Source: Phycisphaerae bacterium
GTDB lineage: Bacteria; Planctomycetota; Phycisphaerae; UBA1845; UTPLA1
Length of the DNA stretch: 64,000 bases
NCBI GenBank assembly: GCA_035275405.1
Contig: DATEMU010000015.1
Location: 186,001-250,000, forward strand
Direction: 5' to 3'
The translations under genes were made by a program, and so were the position numbers. Shown here piece by piece: positions 8,429 to 17,498 of the stretch (position 1 is its first letter; each line of letters starts with the position of its first letter). Under the pieces are notes generated by a model that saw only the letters and a list, made by a program, of their open reading frames with translations, searched no databases and was not told the DNA's origin.

Positions 8429-11152
8429 TTATCCCGTGCTCTGCATTGCGGCGGCAATCGCGTCGACGCTTGAATAGAGGATCGCCTGGAGGAGTTTCCG
8501 ATCTTCGGGTTCGCCTTTCTTGATCTTTCGATTGAGCAACTCAACCTGAAGGAGATTCAGGACATCTGTCCAGGGGTTCCGGGCGTGGATGGAGGCCTGG
8601 ATCGTCGGGTGATTGTCCAGGAGTTCTTTTTGTTCCGTAATGTCCAGGATCCACTGTCGAGTGATTGCGAATTCCTGAAGAATTCGTGCATGAAATCCTT
8701 GTTCGTCTGGAGCGGCGTAATGGCGCGCGATCTGGAGTCGGGCCCGGGCCATCTCTTGTTGCGCATTGTCGATGAGCGTTCGGAAGAACTGCCAATGTCG
8801 ATACCCCTCGCGAAAGACGCTGAGCGAGCCGGGCCCCTGGTCCGCCAGGGCGGTTCCCAGACCGTACCAACCTGGGACGTTGTATCGCATCTGCGTCCAG
8901 CCGAAGACCCAGGGTATCGCCCGGAGATTTTCGAAATCGGCGCGGGCGGCAGCGCGGGAGACCGGCCGTGACGCGATGGGCAGGCCGCTGATTTCCTTAA
9001 TTGGAGAGACCTCCACATACCAGGACCAGAAGTCGGGGTCGTCAATCAATTCCCGATACACCTGTCGGGATCTCAACGCGAGCTGATCCATGAGCGCCTC
9101 GACCGGTTGGGCGGGCGGGCCCGCGTGAAGATTGGTTTGCTGAACGGTGGAGCCCGCAGCGACCGACAGGATCATGGCGTTGACGATCTGTTCGAGGTGT
9201 CGTCGGGTGAGGGCCGGAAGGGCGTAGCGAAAGGAGATCACTTCGCCCTGTTCGGTAAAGCGAATGCGGCCATTTTGACTTTCGGGCGGGGCGGAGAGGA
9301 TCGCTCGATTCGCCCGGCCGCCTCCGCGTCCGACGGTTCCACCGCGGCCGTGAAAAAAGCGCAGGTCGATGCCGGCGCTGCGGCCACTCCGGGCGAGCGC
9401 CGACTGGGCGCGATGCAACGCCCAATTGGACATGACATAACCGCCATCCTTGTTGCTGTCTGAATAGCCGAGCATGATTTCCTGGAAATCCCCGCGCCGG
9501 CGCAGGTGCGATCGATAGAGGCGGTTCTGGAGGAGGTCGGTCATCCAAGTGGCGCCGGTTTCAAGATCGTCGATCGTTTCAAGAAGCGGCACGACATCGA
9601 GGTCGCCGTGCCGCTCGTCACCGTCCACGTGCCACAGGCCCGTCTCCTTCATCAAAACCAGCACTTCGAGCACATCGCTGACCGCGTGGGTCATGCTGAT
9701 GACATAGCTTCCGACCGAATGGCGATCGCGGTCCAATGCCTGCTTGAGAATCGAGAGCACTTCCAGCGATTCGCGCGTTGGATCGGAGATCTGCGAGTCG
9801 CGCGGCAGCAGAGGGCGGGGGCCGGCGAGTTCGCGCTCGAGCAGCTCGATCCGCTGCGTTTCCTCAAGGGCCGCGTAATTCTCCGTGATACCCGCGATTC
9901 GCAGCAATTCCGCCACGGCGGATTCGTGTACTTCACTGTGTTGGCGGACATCGAGGGCGGCGAGATGAAAGCCGAAGGTCCGCGCCTGGATGCGCAGATC
10001 GGCCAGGCTTCCGTCGCTTGCGACTCTGTCGAGTCCGGTGGATACGAGCGCACGGGTCAGCACGTCGAGGTCGTCGCACAGCGCGTCCGCGGAGTAGGCG
10101 CGCGCGTCGCGCAGGGCCGCATGAAGCCGGGCGATCATGAATTCGAGCTTGAGCCGGAACGGCTCAGGCAGACGGCGGGCGACTTCGGGTGCAGGGAGCA
10201 GGCCGGTCCGGGTGTCGGCTTCGATTGACGCGGTCAACTCGGCGGGGATATCGACTTGTTCGCTCGAAATGCTCAGGAGCCGGCGCATGGGTCGAAGCGC
10301 GCGAAGGTGGCGGCGAATTGCGGCCCTCCGCATGATGTCGAACGTGCGGCGGGTGATGTCCGGAGTCACCTGGGGATTGCCGTCGCGATCGCCGCCGATC
10401 CATGTCCGGTAGCGCAGGAAGACCGGCAGGTCCGGGCGTTGTTGAAAAGAGGACTCCAGGGCCTCCAGAAGATCGCGGTAAAGCAAGGGGACCGATTGCC
10501 AGATCGAGTTGACGAGGAAGTGAAGACCGTTTCGGACTTCCTGAAGGACGCGGAGGCGTTCCGCGCGGACTTCGGTGGTCGCGTACATCAGGGCGATGAG
10601 TTGGTGCAGCTCCGAACGAATGCGCGACTGCTCGCTCGGCGTCAATTGCGGGTCGCGCAGTTGCTGCATGAGAATGGCGATCCGTTTTTGTTTCACGAGG
10701 ATCGAACGGCGGCGGGCCTCGGTCGGGTGCGCGGTCAACGTCGGCTGGATGTCGATGCGGGCCAACAGCTCGATGAGCCGGGGGGCGTCGACGCCGGCGC
10801 GTCGGAGGCGATGGACCGCTTCGGAGATGGACTCATTGCGCGGGCGATCCGGGCGGGCATTTCGCTCCCGGCGCCGGTTGATGCGGATGATTTCCAGTTT
10901 TTCCGCCTGATTACGCAGGTGGAAGAGCAGGGTCAGGGAGCGGATGACGGCGCCGATCTGGGCGAGACCTAAAGAGTGAATGCGTGCGACGGCGGGCGAT
11001 ACGGCGGCTGGATCATGGACCGCGGGTTCGCGTTCACACGCCGCGCGGAGTTCGTGCAGGAGATCGAAGGTCTCGTGGCCTTCGAAGGTCCGAACGACGT
11101 CCGCCAGCAGGTCGTCGAGCAAGTCGATGTCGGCTTTCAGTTCCTGTGACAC
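8429..11152 (-). CDS. ppc: Phosphoenolpyruvate carboxylase
   Basis: A 907-residue enzyme converting PEP and bicarbonate to oxaloacetate, an anaplerotic feed to the TCA cycle. The catalytic H142 lies in TLTAHPTEARRR; other hallmarks are WIGGDRDGNPQ, GYSDSNKDGGY (~residue 566) and FFHGRGGTVGRGGG (~602), and MRYNVPGWYGLG lies near 760. The GTG start at 11152 begins VSQELKADIDLLDD. Length is typical of bacterial PEPC. It is separated from uvrB by about 100 bases and not obviously in an operon. Confidence 0.96.
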   Translation of the reverse strand: MSQELKADIDLLDDLLADVVRTFEGHETFDLLHELRAACEREPAVHDPAAVSPAVARIHSLGLAQIGAVIRSLTLLFHLRNQAEKLEIIRINRRRERNARPDRPRNESISEAVHRLRRAGVDAPRLIELLARIDIQPTLTAHPTEARRRSILVKQKRIAILMQQLRDPQLTPSEQSRIRSELHQLIALMYATTEVRAERLRVLQEVRNGLHFLVNSIWQSVPLLYRDLLEALESSFQQRPDLPVFLRYRTWIGGDRDGNPQVTPDITRRTFDIMRRAAIRRHLRALRPMRRLLSISSEQVDIPAELTASIEADTRTGLLPAPEVARRLPEPFRLKLEFMIARLHAALRDARAYSADALCDDLDVLTRALVSTGLDRVASDGSLADLRIQARTFGFHLAALDVRQHSEVHESAVAELLRIAGITENYAALEETQRIELLERELAGPRPLLPRDSQISDPTRESLEVLSILKQALDRDRHSVGSYVISMTHAVSDVLEVLVLMKETGLWHVDGDERHGDLDVVPLLETIDDLETGATWMTDLLQNRLYRSHLRRRGDFQEIMLGYSDSNKDGGYVMSNWALHRAQSALARSGRSAGIDLRFFHGRGGTVGRGGGRANRAILSAPPESQNGRIRFTEQGEVISFRYALPALTRRHLEQIVNAMILSVAAGSTVQQTNLHAGPPAQPVEALMDQLALRSRQVYRELIDDPDFWSWYVEVSPIKEISGLPIASRPVSRAAARADFENLRAIPWVFGWTQMRYNVPGWYGLGTALADQGPGSLSVFREGYRHWQFFRTLIDNAQQEMARARLQIARHYAAPDEQGFHARILQEFAITRQWILDITEQKELLDNHPTIQASIHARNPWTDVLNLLQVELLNRKIKKGEPEDRKLLQAILYSSVDAIAAAMQSTG

Positions 11153-11253
11153 CCAGGCGCTCCGTTTGAACTCGGCCGGCTACCGGCGGAGCAATTCGCT
11201 CAGACTAGAAACGTGCACGCGATATTGTCCAGATTCCTGAACCTGCGCGGTTT

Positions 11254-13254
11254 CTATTTCCTCGGACTGCCCACTGAAAAGAGGGTCGGTGATTCTTTGA
11301 GCTTTCGGATCCGGTCGCGGAGTTGGGCGGCCTTTTCGAATTCGAGGGCCTCGGCCGCCTCGAACATCTGGCGCTCCAGGTCCGCGACGGATTCGGTGAG
11401 GTCGAACGCCTCTTCACTGGCCTTGATGGCCTCGCGGGCCGTTTTTCGGGCGGCGATCTGATCTTCGAGACCGCGGCGGATGGCCTTTTTCACCGTTTCC
11501 GGTGTGATGCCGTGCTCTTTGTTGTACGCCTCCTGCAATACGCGGCGGCGAATCGTCTCGTCGATGGTCTGCTGCATGGCGGTCGTGACTTTGTCGGCGT
11601 AGAAGAAAACCTCGGCGTTGACGTTTCGCGCGCAGCGGCCGATCGTCTGAATCAGGCTCGTTGCGCTGCGCAAGAAGCCTTCTTTGTCCGCGTCGAGGAT
11701 GGCGACGAGCGAGACCTCCGGCAGGTCGAGACCTTCGCGAAGCAGGTTGACGCCTACGAGGACGTCGTATTTGCCGTCGCGCAGCTCTCGCAAAACCTGA
11801 ACGCGCTCGATCGTGTCGATTTCGCTGTGCAGATAGGCTCCCTTGATGCCGGCCTGTTGGATATAGGCCGCCAAGTCTTCGGCGAGGCGCTTGGTCAGAG
11901 TGGTGACGAGCGTGCGCTCGCCGGCGGCGGTGCGGGCCTGGATCTGGTGCAGCAGATCGGGCACCTGGCCCCGCGCGGGTTTCACGGTAATGACGGGGTC
12001 GAGCAGACCGGTGGGGCGGATGACCTGTTCGATGACTTCGCCGCCGGATTTCTTCAGCTCGAAGGGCCCCGGCGTGGCGGAGACGAAGAGGACCTGGTCC
12101 CACATGGCCTCGAATTCTTCGAATCTCATGGGGCGGTTGTCGAGGGCGCTGGGCAGGCGGAAGCCGTGCTCGACGAGGACTTCCTTGCGGGCACGATCAC
12201 CGTTGTACATGGCGCCGATCTGGGGGATGGTGGCGTGCGACTCGTCCACGATGAGCAGGAAGTCCTTGGGGAAATAGTCGACGAGGGTGTAGGGCTTGGA
12301 CCCCGGCGGGGAGCCCACGAGGTGGCGGGAGTAGTTCTCGATGCCGGAGCAGTAGCCGACTTCGAGGATCATCTCGATGTCGTATTTGGTTCGGGCGGCG
12401 AGGCGCTGGGCTTCGAGGAGCTTGCCCTGGCGGCGGAATTCCTGGAGGCGCTGCTCCAATTCCGCCTTGATGCCGGCGACGGCGGCCTCGATTCGCTCCT
12501 CCGGCATGACATAGTGAACGGCGGGATAGATATAGAGCTGATCGTGCTTTTCAAGGACGGCACCGGTCAGGGGGTTGATCGTGGACATTTTTTCGATTTC
12601 GTCGCCGAACAGCTCGATGCGATAGGCCAGCTCTTCGTAGGCCGGGTAGAGTTCGATCACGTCGCCGCGGACGCGGAAGTTGGCCCTTTGAAGGTCGACA
12701 TCGTTGCGCGTGTATTGGAGGGCGACGAAGCGGCGGAGGAGGTCGTCGCGCGGGGCCGTCTGGCCCACGACGAGGTTGATGACGCTGGCTTTATACTCGT
12801 CGGGGGAGCCGAGTCCGAAAATGCAGGAGACGCTGGCGACGACGATGGTGTCGCGGCGGGAGACGACGGCGCTGGTCGCGGCGAGGCGGAGGCGGTCGAG
12901 GTCGTCGTTTCGGGAGGAATCCTTTTCTATATAGATGTCGCGGGCGGGGATGTAGGCCTCGGGCTGGTAATAGTCATAGTAGCTGACGAAGTATTCGACC
13001 GCGTTGTAGGGGAAGAGATCCTTGAACTCCTCGTAGAGCTGGGCGGCGAGCGTCTTGTTGTGGGAGATTACGAGGGTGGGGCGGTTGAGGGCCGCGATCA
13101 TGTGCGCCATCGAAAACGTCTTGCCGGAGCCGGTCACGCCGAGAAGGGTCTGGAATTTACGGCCTTTTTTGTCGAAACCGGTCATCAGCGACCGGATCGC
13201 GGCGGGTTGATCGCCGGCGGGGGTAAGGTCGGTGGTGAGGCGAAACTGGGTCAT
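11254..13254 (-). CDS. uvrB: UvrABC excinuclease subunit B
   Basis: A 666-residue DNA repair helicase-like ATPase. Walker A GVTGSGKT is at residues 39-46; the damage-probing beta-hairpin region with [15 protein letters not shown] is near 90-105; DESH follows; and the UVR motif ([20 protein letters not shown]) is at the C-terminus. UvrB verifies damage handed over by UvrA and recruits UvrC. Start [16 protein letters not shown] is canonical. Its upstream region is divergent from the PEP-CTERM gene and holds an AT-rich inverted repeat (13385-13413); SOS control cannot be judged from sequence alone. Confidence 0.97.
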   Translation of the reverse strand: MTQFRLTTDLTPAGDQPAAIRSLMTGFDKKGRKFQTLLGVTGSGKTFSMAHMIAALNRPTLVISHNKTLAAQLYEEFKDLFPYNAVEYFVSYYDYYQPEAYIPARDIYIEKDSSRNDDLDRLRLAATSAVVSRRDTIVVASVSCIFGLGSPDEYKASVINLVVGQTAPRDDLLRRFVALQYTRNDVDLQRANFRVRGDVIELYPAYEELAYRIELFGDEIEKMSTINPLTGAVLEKHDQLYIYPAVHYVMPEERIEAAVAGIKAELEQRLQEFRRQGKLLEAQRLAARTKYDIEMILEVGYCSGIENYSRHLVGSPPGSKPYTLVDYFPKDFLLIVDESHATIPQIGAMYNGDRARKEVLVEHGFRLPSALDNRPMRFEEFEAMWDQVLFVSATPGPFELKKSGGEVIEQVIRPTGLLDPVITVKPARGQVPDLLHQIQARTAAGERTLVTTLTKRLAEDLAAYIQQAGIKGAYLHSEIDTIERVQVLRELRDGKYDVLVGVNLLREGLDLPEVSLVAILDADKEGFLRSATSLIQTIGRCARNVNAEVFFYADKVTTAMQQTIDETIRRRVLQEAYNKEHGITPETVKKAIRRGLEDQIAARKTAREAIKASEEAFDLTESVADLERQMFEAAEALEFEKAAQLRDRIRKLKESPTLFSVGSPRK

Positions 13255-13535
13255 AACAACAATAAAAGAGACATTGGCGTTCTATTTTGGGTCGGGTTGA
13301 TAGTAGCGGAAACACTCTATCGACGTTACGGACCCATTCGTCTCCGCTAGCGTCCCTGCCAAGATGGCAAAAACATATGCCGGTTGTAACTAACTTGTTA
13401 GCAATTAGTTACATTTATTCCAGGCCTCGAAATCGCCGTGCGCCATGCCGTTGGAGTATTTGCGAATGGACCCAATGGGGAGGGGCAGCGTCTTAGAACC
13501 TGCGAAGAAACAATGAAATTCAACGGCTGTAACCC
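13255..13535. other. Intergenic region between uvrB and the PEP-CTERM promoter
   Basis: No gene is supported here. The region is AT-richer than its surroundings and contains the inverted repeat at 13385-13413. The uvrB promoter must lie here, but no clear -35/-10 pair was found. Confidence 0.6.
13385..13413. promoter_or_regulatory. AT-rich inverted repeat, possible operator
   Basis: TGTAACTAA (13385-13393) is repeated in perfect inverse as TTAGTTACA (13405-13413). Inside it TTG/CAA pair around a TTAG loop with one bulged C, so a 12-bp stem is possible. It lies ~130 bases upstream of uvrB and ~120 bases upstream of the PEP-CTERM promoter. No T-run follows, so a terminator is unlikely. Confidence 0.55.
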
Positions 13536-13565
13536 TTGACATAGGGAGGTCGTTTCTGGTAGAAA
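13536..13565 (+). promoter_or_regulatory. Sigma70-type promoter for the PEP-CTERM gene
   Basis: TTGACA (13536-13541, perfect) is followed by 18 bases and TAGAAA (13560-13565, 4/6). Transcription would start near 13572, leaving a leader of about 270 bases before the ATG at 13844. The leader is unusually long and has no convincing coding region. Confidence 0.55.
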
Positions 13566-13843
13566 TGATTATTGTATAGGAGGGGCACATCATAGAGGCG
13601 TGCCCCAGGAAGTGTTCGGCTTGTGAAAGTCGGGCGAGGGAAAGTAGGACTGCCAGTCACTTTGATCCGGGGAAACGTGGCTTTCGTGGCTTGAAGTCCA
13701 ACTCGCTCAAACAGTTTTTGTGGAGAAGTTTTAAAGGGAAACAGCACGGTTAGGTATTCAACGCGAGCGGGCGGTCTCCGGATGACCGAGTGCAAGATGT
13801 TGAAGGCTCCGACCGGATGCGAGAAAGGACAGGAGGAAGAGTT

Positions 13844-14668
13844 ATGAAGAAGTTTTTGATGGTAGCAGCACTGGTCGGCATGGTTGCCGCCCCCGCGTTT
13901 GCCGGTCTGGCCCCGGAGCCCGCGTCGAGTACGACGCTGAACACGGTCAGCATGAATGCCAGCCTTCGGTCGCCTGCGTACGCGCCGAACGATGCCGCTC
14001 ACGTGTATGACGGCATGACAACCGAAGTCGCGGGTCCGGAGAACCTGACGTATCAGGTCACCCAGAACCCCGCCTCGGGCGCGTTCTGCAACCTGATTCA
14101 CCTCAAGCCGGGCGCGACCTCGATCTCCTCGATCCATATCGTCCTCGACCAGCGGCCGGCGACGGCTGCCTGGACGTGGTCCATTGCGTTCCGCAATGAC
14201 GTCGGCGGCGCGGCCCCGATCGGTTCCTTCCTGACGACGCAGTCGCTGGGCTTCAGTGCCTGGTACGTCGTCGGTGGCATGCCCTTCGGTGGCGCTGGCC
14301 CGACGCTGTTCCAGTTCAGCTTGGGCGCGATTTCCGCCAACGTAGGCGCGACGACGTCCATCTGGGCGTGCGTGCAGGGCACCCAGCCCTTCCGCGTCCG
14401 CACCGGCAACGTCAGCGGCAATGAAGTCAACGGCAATCCCGGTGACGGCACCCCGACTTCGTTCTACATCGGCAGCGGCTCGGGCGTCTATGCCTCGAGC
14501 TACGGCGTCGGCATCGGCTCGGCGAGCCTGATGTCCTCGTTTACGTTTGCCGGTGGCGCCGGTCAAGTCGGCAACTGGCACATGGCCCTCGGTGGAGCTC
14601 CTGAGCCCGCGACGGCCGCCTTGCTCGGTCTGGTCGGCCTCGTCGCTCTGCGACGCCGCCGCGCCTAA
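13844..14668 (+). CDS. PEP-CTERM sorting-domain secreted protein
   Basis: A 274-residue exported protein. AGGAGG (13831-13836) lies seven bases before the ATG. MKKFLMVAALVGMVAAPAFA is a clear signal peptide (cleavage after residue 20). The C-terminus (~253-274) is a PEP-CTERM signal: PEPATAALLGLVGLVALRR followed by basic residues. Such proteins are processed by an exosortase and placed on the surface or in exopolysaccharide. The middle part is rich in Gly, Ser, Thr and Ala and gives no recognised enzyme domain. It is monocistronic, with its own promoter and a strong terminator. The exosortase is not in this window. Confidence 0.9.
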   Translation: MKKFLMVAALVGMVAAPAFAGLAPEPASSTTLNTVSMNASLRSPAYAPNDAAHVYDGMTTEVAGPENLTYQVTQNPASGAFCNLIHLKPGATSISSIHIVLDQRPATAAWTWSIAFRNDVGGAAPIGSFLTTQSLGFSAWYVVGGMPFGGAGPTLFQFSLGAISANVGATTSIWACVQGTQPFRVRTGNVSGNEVNGNPGDGTPTSFYIGSGSGVYASSYGVGIGSASLMSSFTFAGGAGQVGNWHMALGGAPEPATAALLGLVGLVALRRRRA

Positions 14669-14724
14669 GACCCTTCGAATTTGGAATCGAGACGATTCCC
14701 GTTCGAAACGAATGTGATTATCAA

Positions 14725-14764
14725 CCCGCTCCGGTCCCGAAAGGTTCCGGAGCGGGTTTTTTTT
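14725..14764 (+). terminator. Intrinsic terminator of the PEP-CTERM gene
   Basis: CCCGCTCCGG (14725-14734) pairs perfectly with CCGGAGCGGG (14747-14756), and eight T residues follow at 14757-14764. It lies about 60 bases after the stop codon. Confidence 0.92.
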
Positions 14765-14880
14765 CGGAGACGGCTTGCCGATTACATTATCCATAGCCCT
14801 TAAGGGATTGTTGGTCTAAGCCGATCAGTATCCGAACTTTTGAATGGGCCCGGACGTCGGCAAGTGAGAGGAAGCGTTGA

Positions 14881-14896
14881 TGGCACGGTTGTTGCG
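14881..14896 (+). promoter_or_regulatory. Sigma54 promoter upstream of the first sulfatase-TPR gene
   Basis: TGGCACGGTTGTTGCG matches the -24/-12 consensus TGGCACR-N4-TTGCW at every conserved base except the last. GG (14882-14883) and GC (14894-14895) have exactly ten bases between them. Transcription would begin about 14907, some 45 bases before the ATG. It implies control by RpoN and an enhancer-binding activator. Confidence 0.7.
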
Positions 14897-14951
14897 GGCT
14901 AAACTTCCCCGTTTCGTGAACCACCCTCGAAAATACCGAATGGTAATATGA

Positions 14952-17429
14952 ATGTCCGAAACGGTTGCCCTTCCGAAGAAATCTAAGACCAAACGAAAAC
15001 CGCGGGCCTGGTGGCAGTGGGTGATCGGACTCCTGCTCATCGGGGTGGCGGTCTGGTCTTTTGCGCTTCGGTGGGTTCGTTCGAGCATGCCGGATTGGTT
15101 TATTCGGCTTGGCGCTCTTAAGACGGTTCCGCTACGAATTCCAGATGGAATGACCGAGGCGAGCGCCCTTCCTGCCCAGGCCGGATCATTGGCCGGCTAC
15201 AGCCTGTTGTTCATTACGCTTGATACGACGCGAGCCGACCGTATCGGGTGCTACGGGAACGAGGCGATCCAGACGCCCTTTATCGACGGCCTGGCGAAGA
15301 ACGGCGTCCTTTTTTCACGGGCGATTGCCGTCGGCCCGACGACGCTTCCATCCCACTCGTCCATGATGACAGGGCTCTTTCCCCATCACCACGAGGCCCG
15401 GGCCAACGGTTTCACGCGATTGCCCAACGACAAGACCACGCTCGCCGAAGTGCTGGGCGCCAAGGGCTATCAGACCGGGGGATTTGTGTCGGCGTTCGTG
15501 CTGGATGCCCGGTTCGGGATCGGCCAGGGCTTCAATGAATATGACGACAAGGTGGAGGAGAAATTGGATCGGGTCGCCACGCTGCGCGATCCGGAGCGCC
15601 GGGCGAACCATACCACCGACCGGGCAATCGCCTGGCTGGAGCATAAGAGCGACCAGCCGTTTTTTGCGTGGGTACACTACTTTGATCCGCACCAGCCCTA
15701 CACGCCTCCCCAGGAATTCGCTGATGCGTATCCGTTCTATTATGACGGCGAGATCGCGTTCGTCGATACGCAGATCGGTCGGCTCCTGCAGGCGCTCAAA
15801 GATCTCAAGGTGGCGGACAAGACGATCGTTGTCGTTATGGGGGATCATGGACAGGGGTTTCTCCAGCATTTCGAATTGACCCACGGCTTATTCGTCTATG
15901 ACTCCACGCTGCACGTACCGTTCGTGATGTCGTGGGGCGGGTGGAAGGGCGGCGGATTGCACATTCCCCGGGAAGTCTCCGGGGTCGATGTGATGCCGAC
16001 GGTCCTGTCCCTCCTGGGCGTTGCGGCCCCGGCGGGAGTGGACGGGGTGGACCTGACGAAGTCGCCGGCCGGTGCTGATCGGGCGATTCTCGGAGAGACA
16101 TTGGAGGGGCTGGATCAATACGCGGTGGCGCCCCTCCTCACTCTGCGGCAGGGCGGGATGAAATACATCTATGCCCCCGAACCGGAGCTTTATGACGTCC
16201 TGGCGGACCCGGATGAGGAACACAACCTGGTCGATGAACAGCCCGAGGTAGCGGCGAAACTCCGGAAGCTTCTCGAGCAGAATCATGGGGGCGACCTGGC
16301 GAAGGCGGCCTACATCAAGAACACCGAGCAGCTTTCGCCGGACGAGATTCGCCAGCTTCAGGCGCTGGGCTATGCGGGGAGCAGCCTGGGCGGGGCGCTG
16401 GTCCCCGGAGAGGGCTCGTTGCCGGATCCGAAATCGGTCGTCCGGCTCATCAAGCGCTGCGAACAGGCCTGGGAGATTTCCCAGGCGGAAGGGGTGGAGG
16501 CGGCGGTCCGGCACCTGGAGGAGATCGTCGACGAAGCGCCGGACTTCTACGCCGGGTATCGACTCCTGGCGACGTTTTTGCTGGATGCCAAGGACCACGA
16601 GCGATCGCTCAAGGCGCTGGAGCGGTGCCTGGAGATCCACCCGGATATTCCGTTTCCTCTGGTACACATTGCCCGTGCGCATTTCAAATCGGGCCGCGTG
16701 GAACAGGCGATCGAGTATTATGACAAGGCGATCAAGGCGAGTCCGGACCTCGTCGCGGCGCACCTAGAGCTGGGACGGATTCTTTTATCGCGGAACCAGC
16801 CGGCGATTGCGGTCGATCACCTGCTTAAGGCGTTTGTGCTCAGCCCGACGGATCAATCCTGCGTCGAGGCCATGGCGATGGCGATGGCCCGGTCGAACCG
16901 GCTGGAGGAGGCCGTGTCGCACCTGCGAACGCGGCTGCAACAAAACCCCGATCTGTTGGCCGTGCGAAACGCACTTTGTGGACTGCTGCTGGAGCAGAAA
17001 AAGTGTGAAGAAGTCATCGTGTTGATGCGCGAGGGGCTCAAGCGGCACCCGGGCCAGAACGATCTGACCCACAATCTGGCCTATGCGATCATCATGTGCA
17101 AGCTCCCGGACGCGCCGATGATCGAGGCCGCCGTGATGATGGAAAAACTCTGCGAGGAGACGGGCTATCAGACGCCTGAATACCTGCGAACGCTGGCCAT
17201 GGTTTATGCGGAATTGTTTAGAGTCGACGAAGCCATCGGCGTGGCAGAAAAGGGACTGGCCCTGGCCCAGGAAAAGGAACGACCCGTCCTGGTGGCCAAC
17301 CTCAAGGACCTATTAGCGATCTATCGCGAGATGAAGCGGCGGGGAATCTCCCCGATGAGCGGTAATAAGCCGGGCCTGACAGGGACGGCGCCCCCGACCA
17401 GCCAGCCCAGCGCTTCGCCGCAACCGTGA
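14952..17429 (+). CDS. Membrane-anchored sulfatase-like hydrolase with C-terminal TPRs (Thr at FGly site)
   Basis: An 825-residue protein: a basic N-terminus, one membrane segment (~21-39), a sulfatase/alkaline-phosphatase-superfamily domain (~80-470) and TPR repeats (~515-790). Metal ligands are visible as D91 in ITLDTTRADRIGCYG and DH in VMGDHGQGF (~297). At the formylglycine motif, normally CxPSR followed by ASLLTG, it has TLPSHSSMMTG: T131 replaces Cys and H135 replaces Arg. Classical sulfatase chemistry is therefore unlikely; a Thr nucleophile is known in other members of the superfamily, such as phosphoethanolamine transferases. Substrate unknown. A related gene follows. Confidence 0.85.
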   Translation: MSETVALPKKSKTKRKPRAWWQWVIGLLLIGVAVWSFALRWVRSSMPDWFIRLGALKTVPLRIPDGMTEASALPAQAGSLAGYSLLFITLDTTRADRIGCYGNEAIQTPFIDGLAKNGVLFSRAIAVGPTTLPSHSSMMTGLFPHHHEARANGFTRLPNDKTTLAEVLGAKGYQTGGFVSAFVLDARFGIGQGFNEYDDKVEEKLDRVATLRDPERRANHTTDRAIAWLEHKSDQPFFAWVHYFDPHQPYTPPQEFADAYPFYYDGEIAFVDTQIGRLLQALKDLKVADKTIVVVMGDHGQGFLQHFELTHGLFVYDSTLHVPFVMSWGGWKGGGLHIPREVSGVDVMPTVLSLLGVAAPAGVDGVDLTKSPAGADRAILGETLEGLDQYAVAPLLTLRQGGMKYIYAPEPELYDVLADPDEEHNLVDEQPEVAAKLRKLLEQNHGGDLAKAAYIKNTEQLSPDEIRQLQALGYAGSSLGGALVPGEGSLPDPKSVVRLIKRCEQAWEISQAEGVEAAVRHLEEIVDEAPDFYAGYRLLATFLLDAKDHERSLKALERCLEIHPDIPFPLVHIARAHFKSGRVEQAIEYYDKAIKASPDLVAAHLELGRILLSRNQPAIAVDHLLKAFVLSPTDQSCVEAMAMAMARSNRLEEAVSHLRTRLQQNPDLLAVRNALCGLLLEQKKCEEVIVLMREGLKRHPGQNDLTHNLAYAIIMCKLPDAPMIEAAVMMEKLCEETGYQTPEYLRTLAMVYAELFRVDEAIGVAEKGLALAQEKERPVLVANLKDLLAIYREMKRRGISPMSGNKPGLTGTAPPTSQPSASPQP

Positions 17430-17498
17430 GTAGGACCTGGGCGATCCGGGGCCGCGGTTCCCGCACAGCGCTCGCATGATACAGGACCGAACTTTGTG

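Noticed and set aside
11323-13350. 675-codon open frame opposite uvrB
   Set aside because: Almost exactly antisense to a complete uvrB; composition is that of reverse-read codons and no motif is present.
13520-14794. 424-codon minus-strand frame across the PEP-CTERM gene
   Set aside because: The plus-strand gene has a signal peptide, PEP-CTERM tail, ribosome site and terminator; the minus frame has none of these and crosses the terminator.
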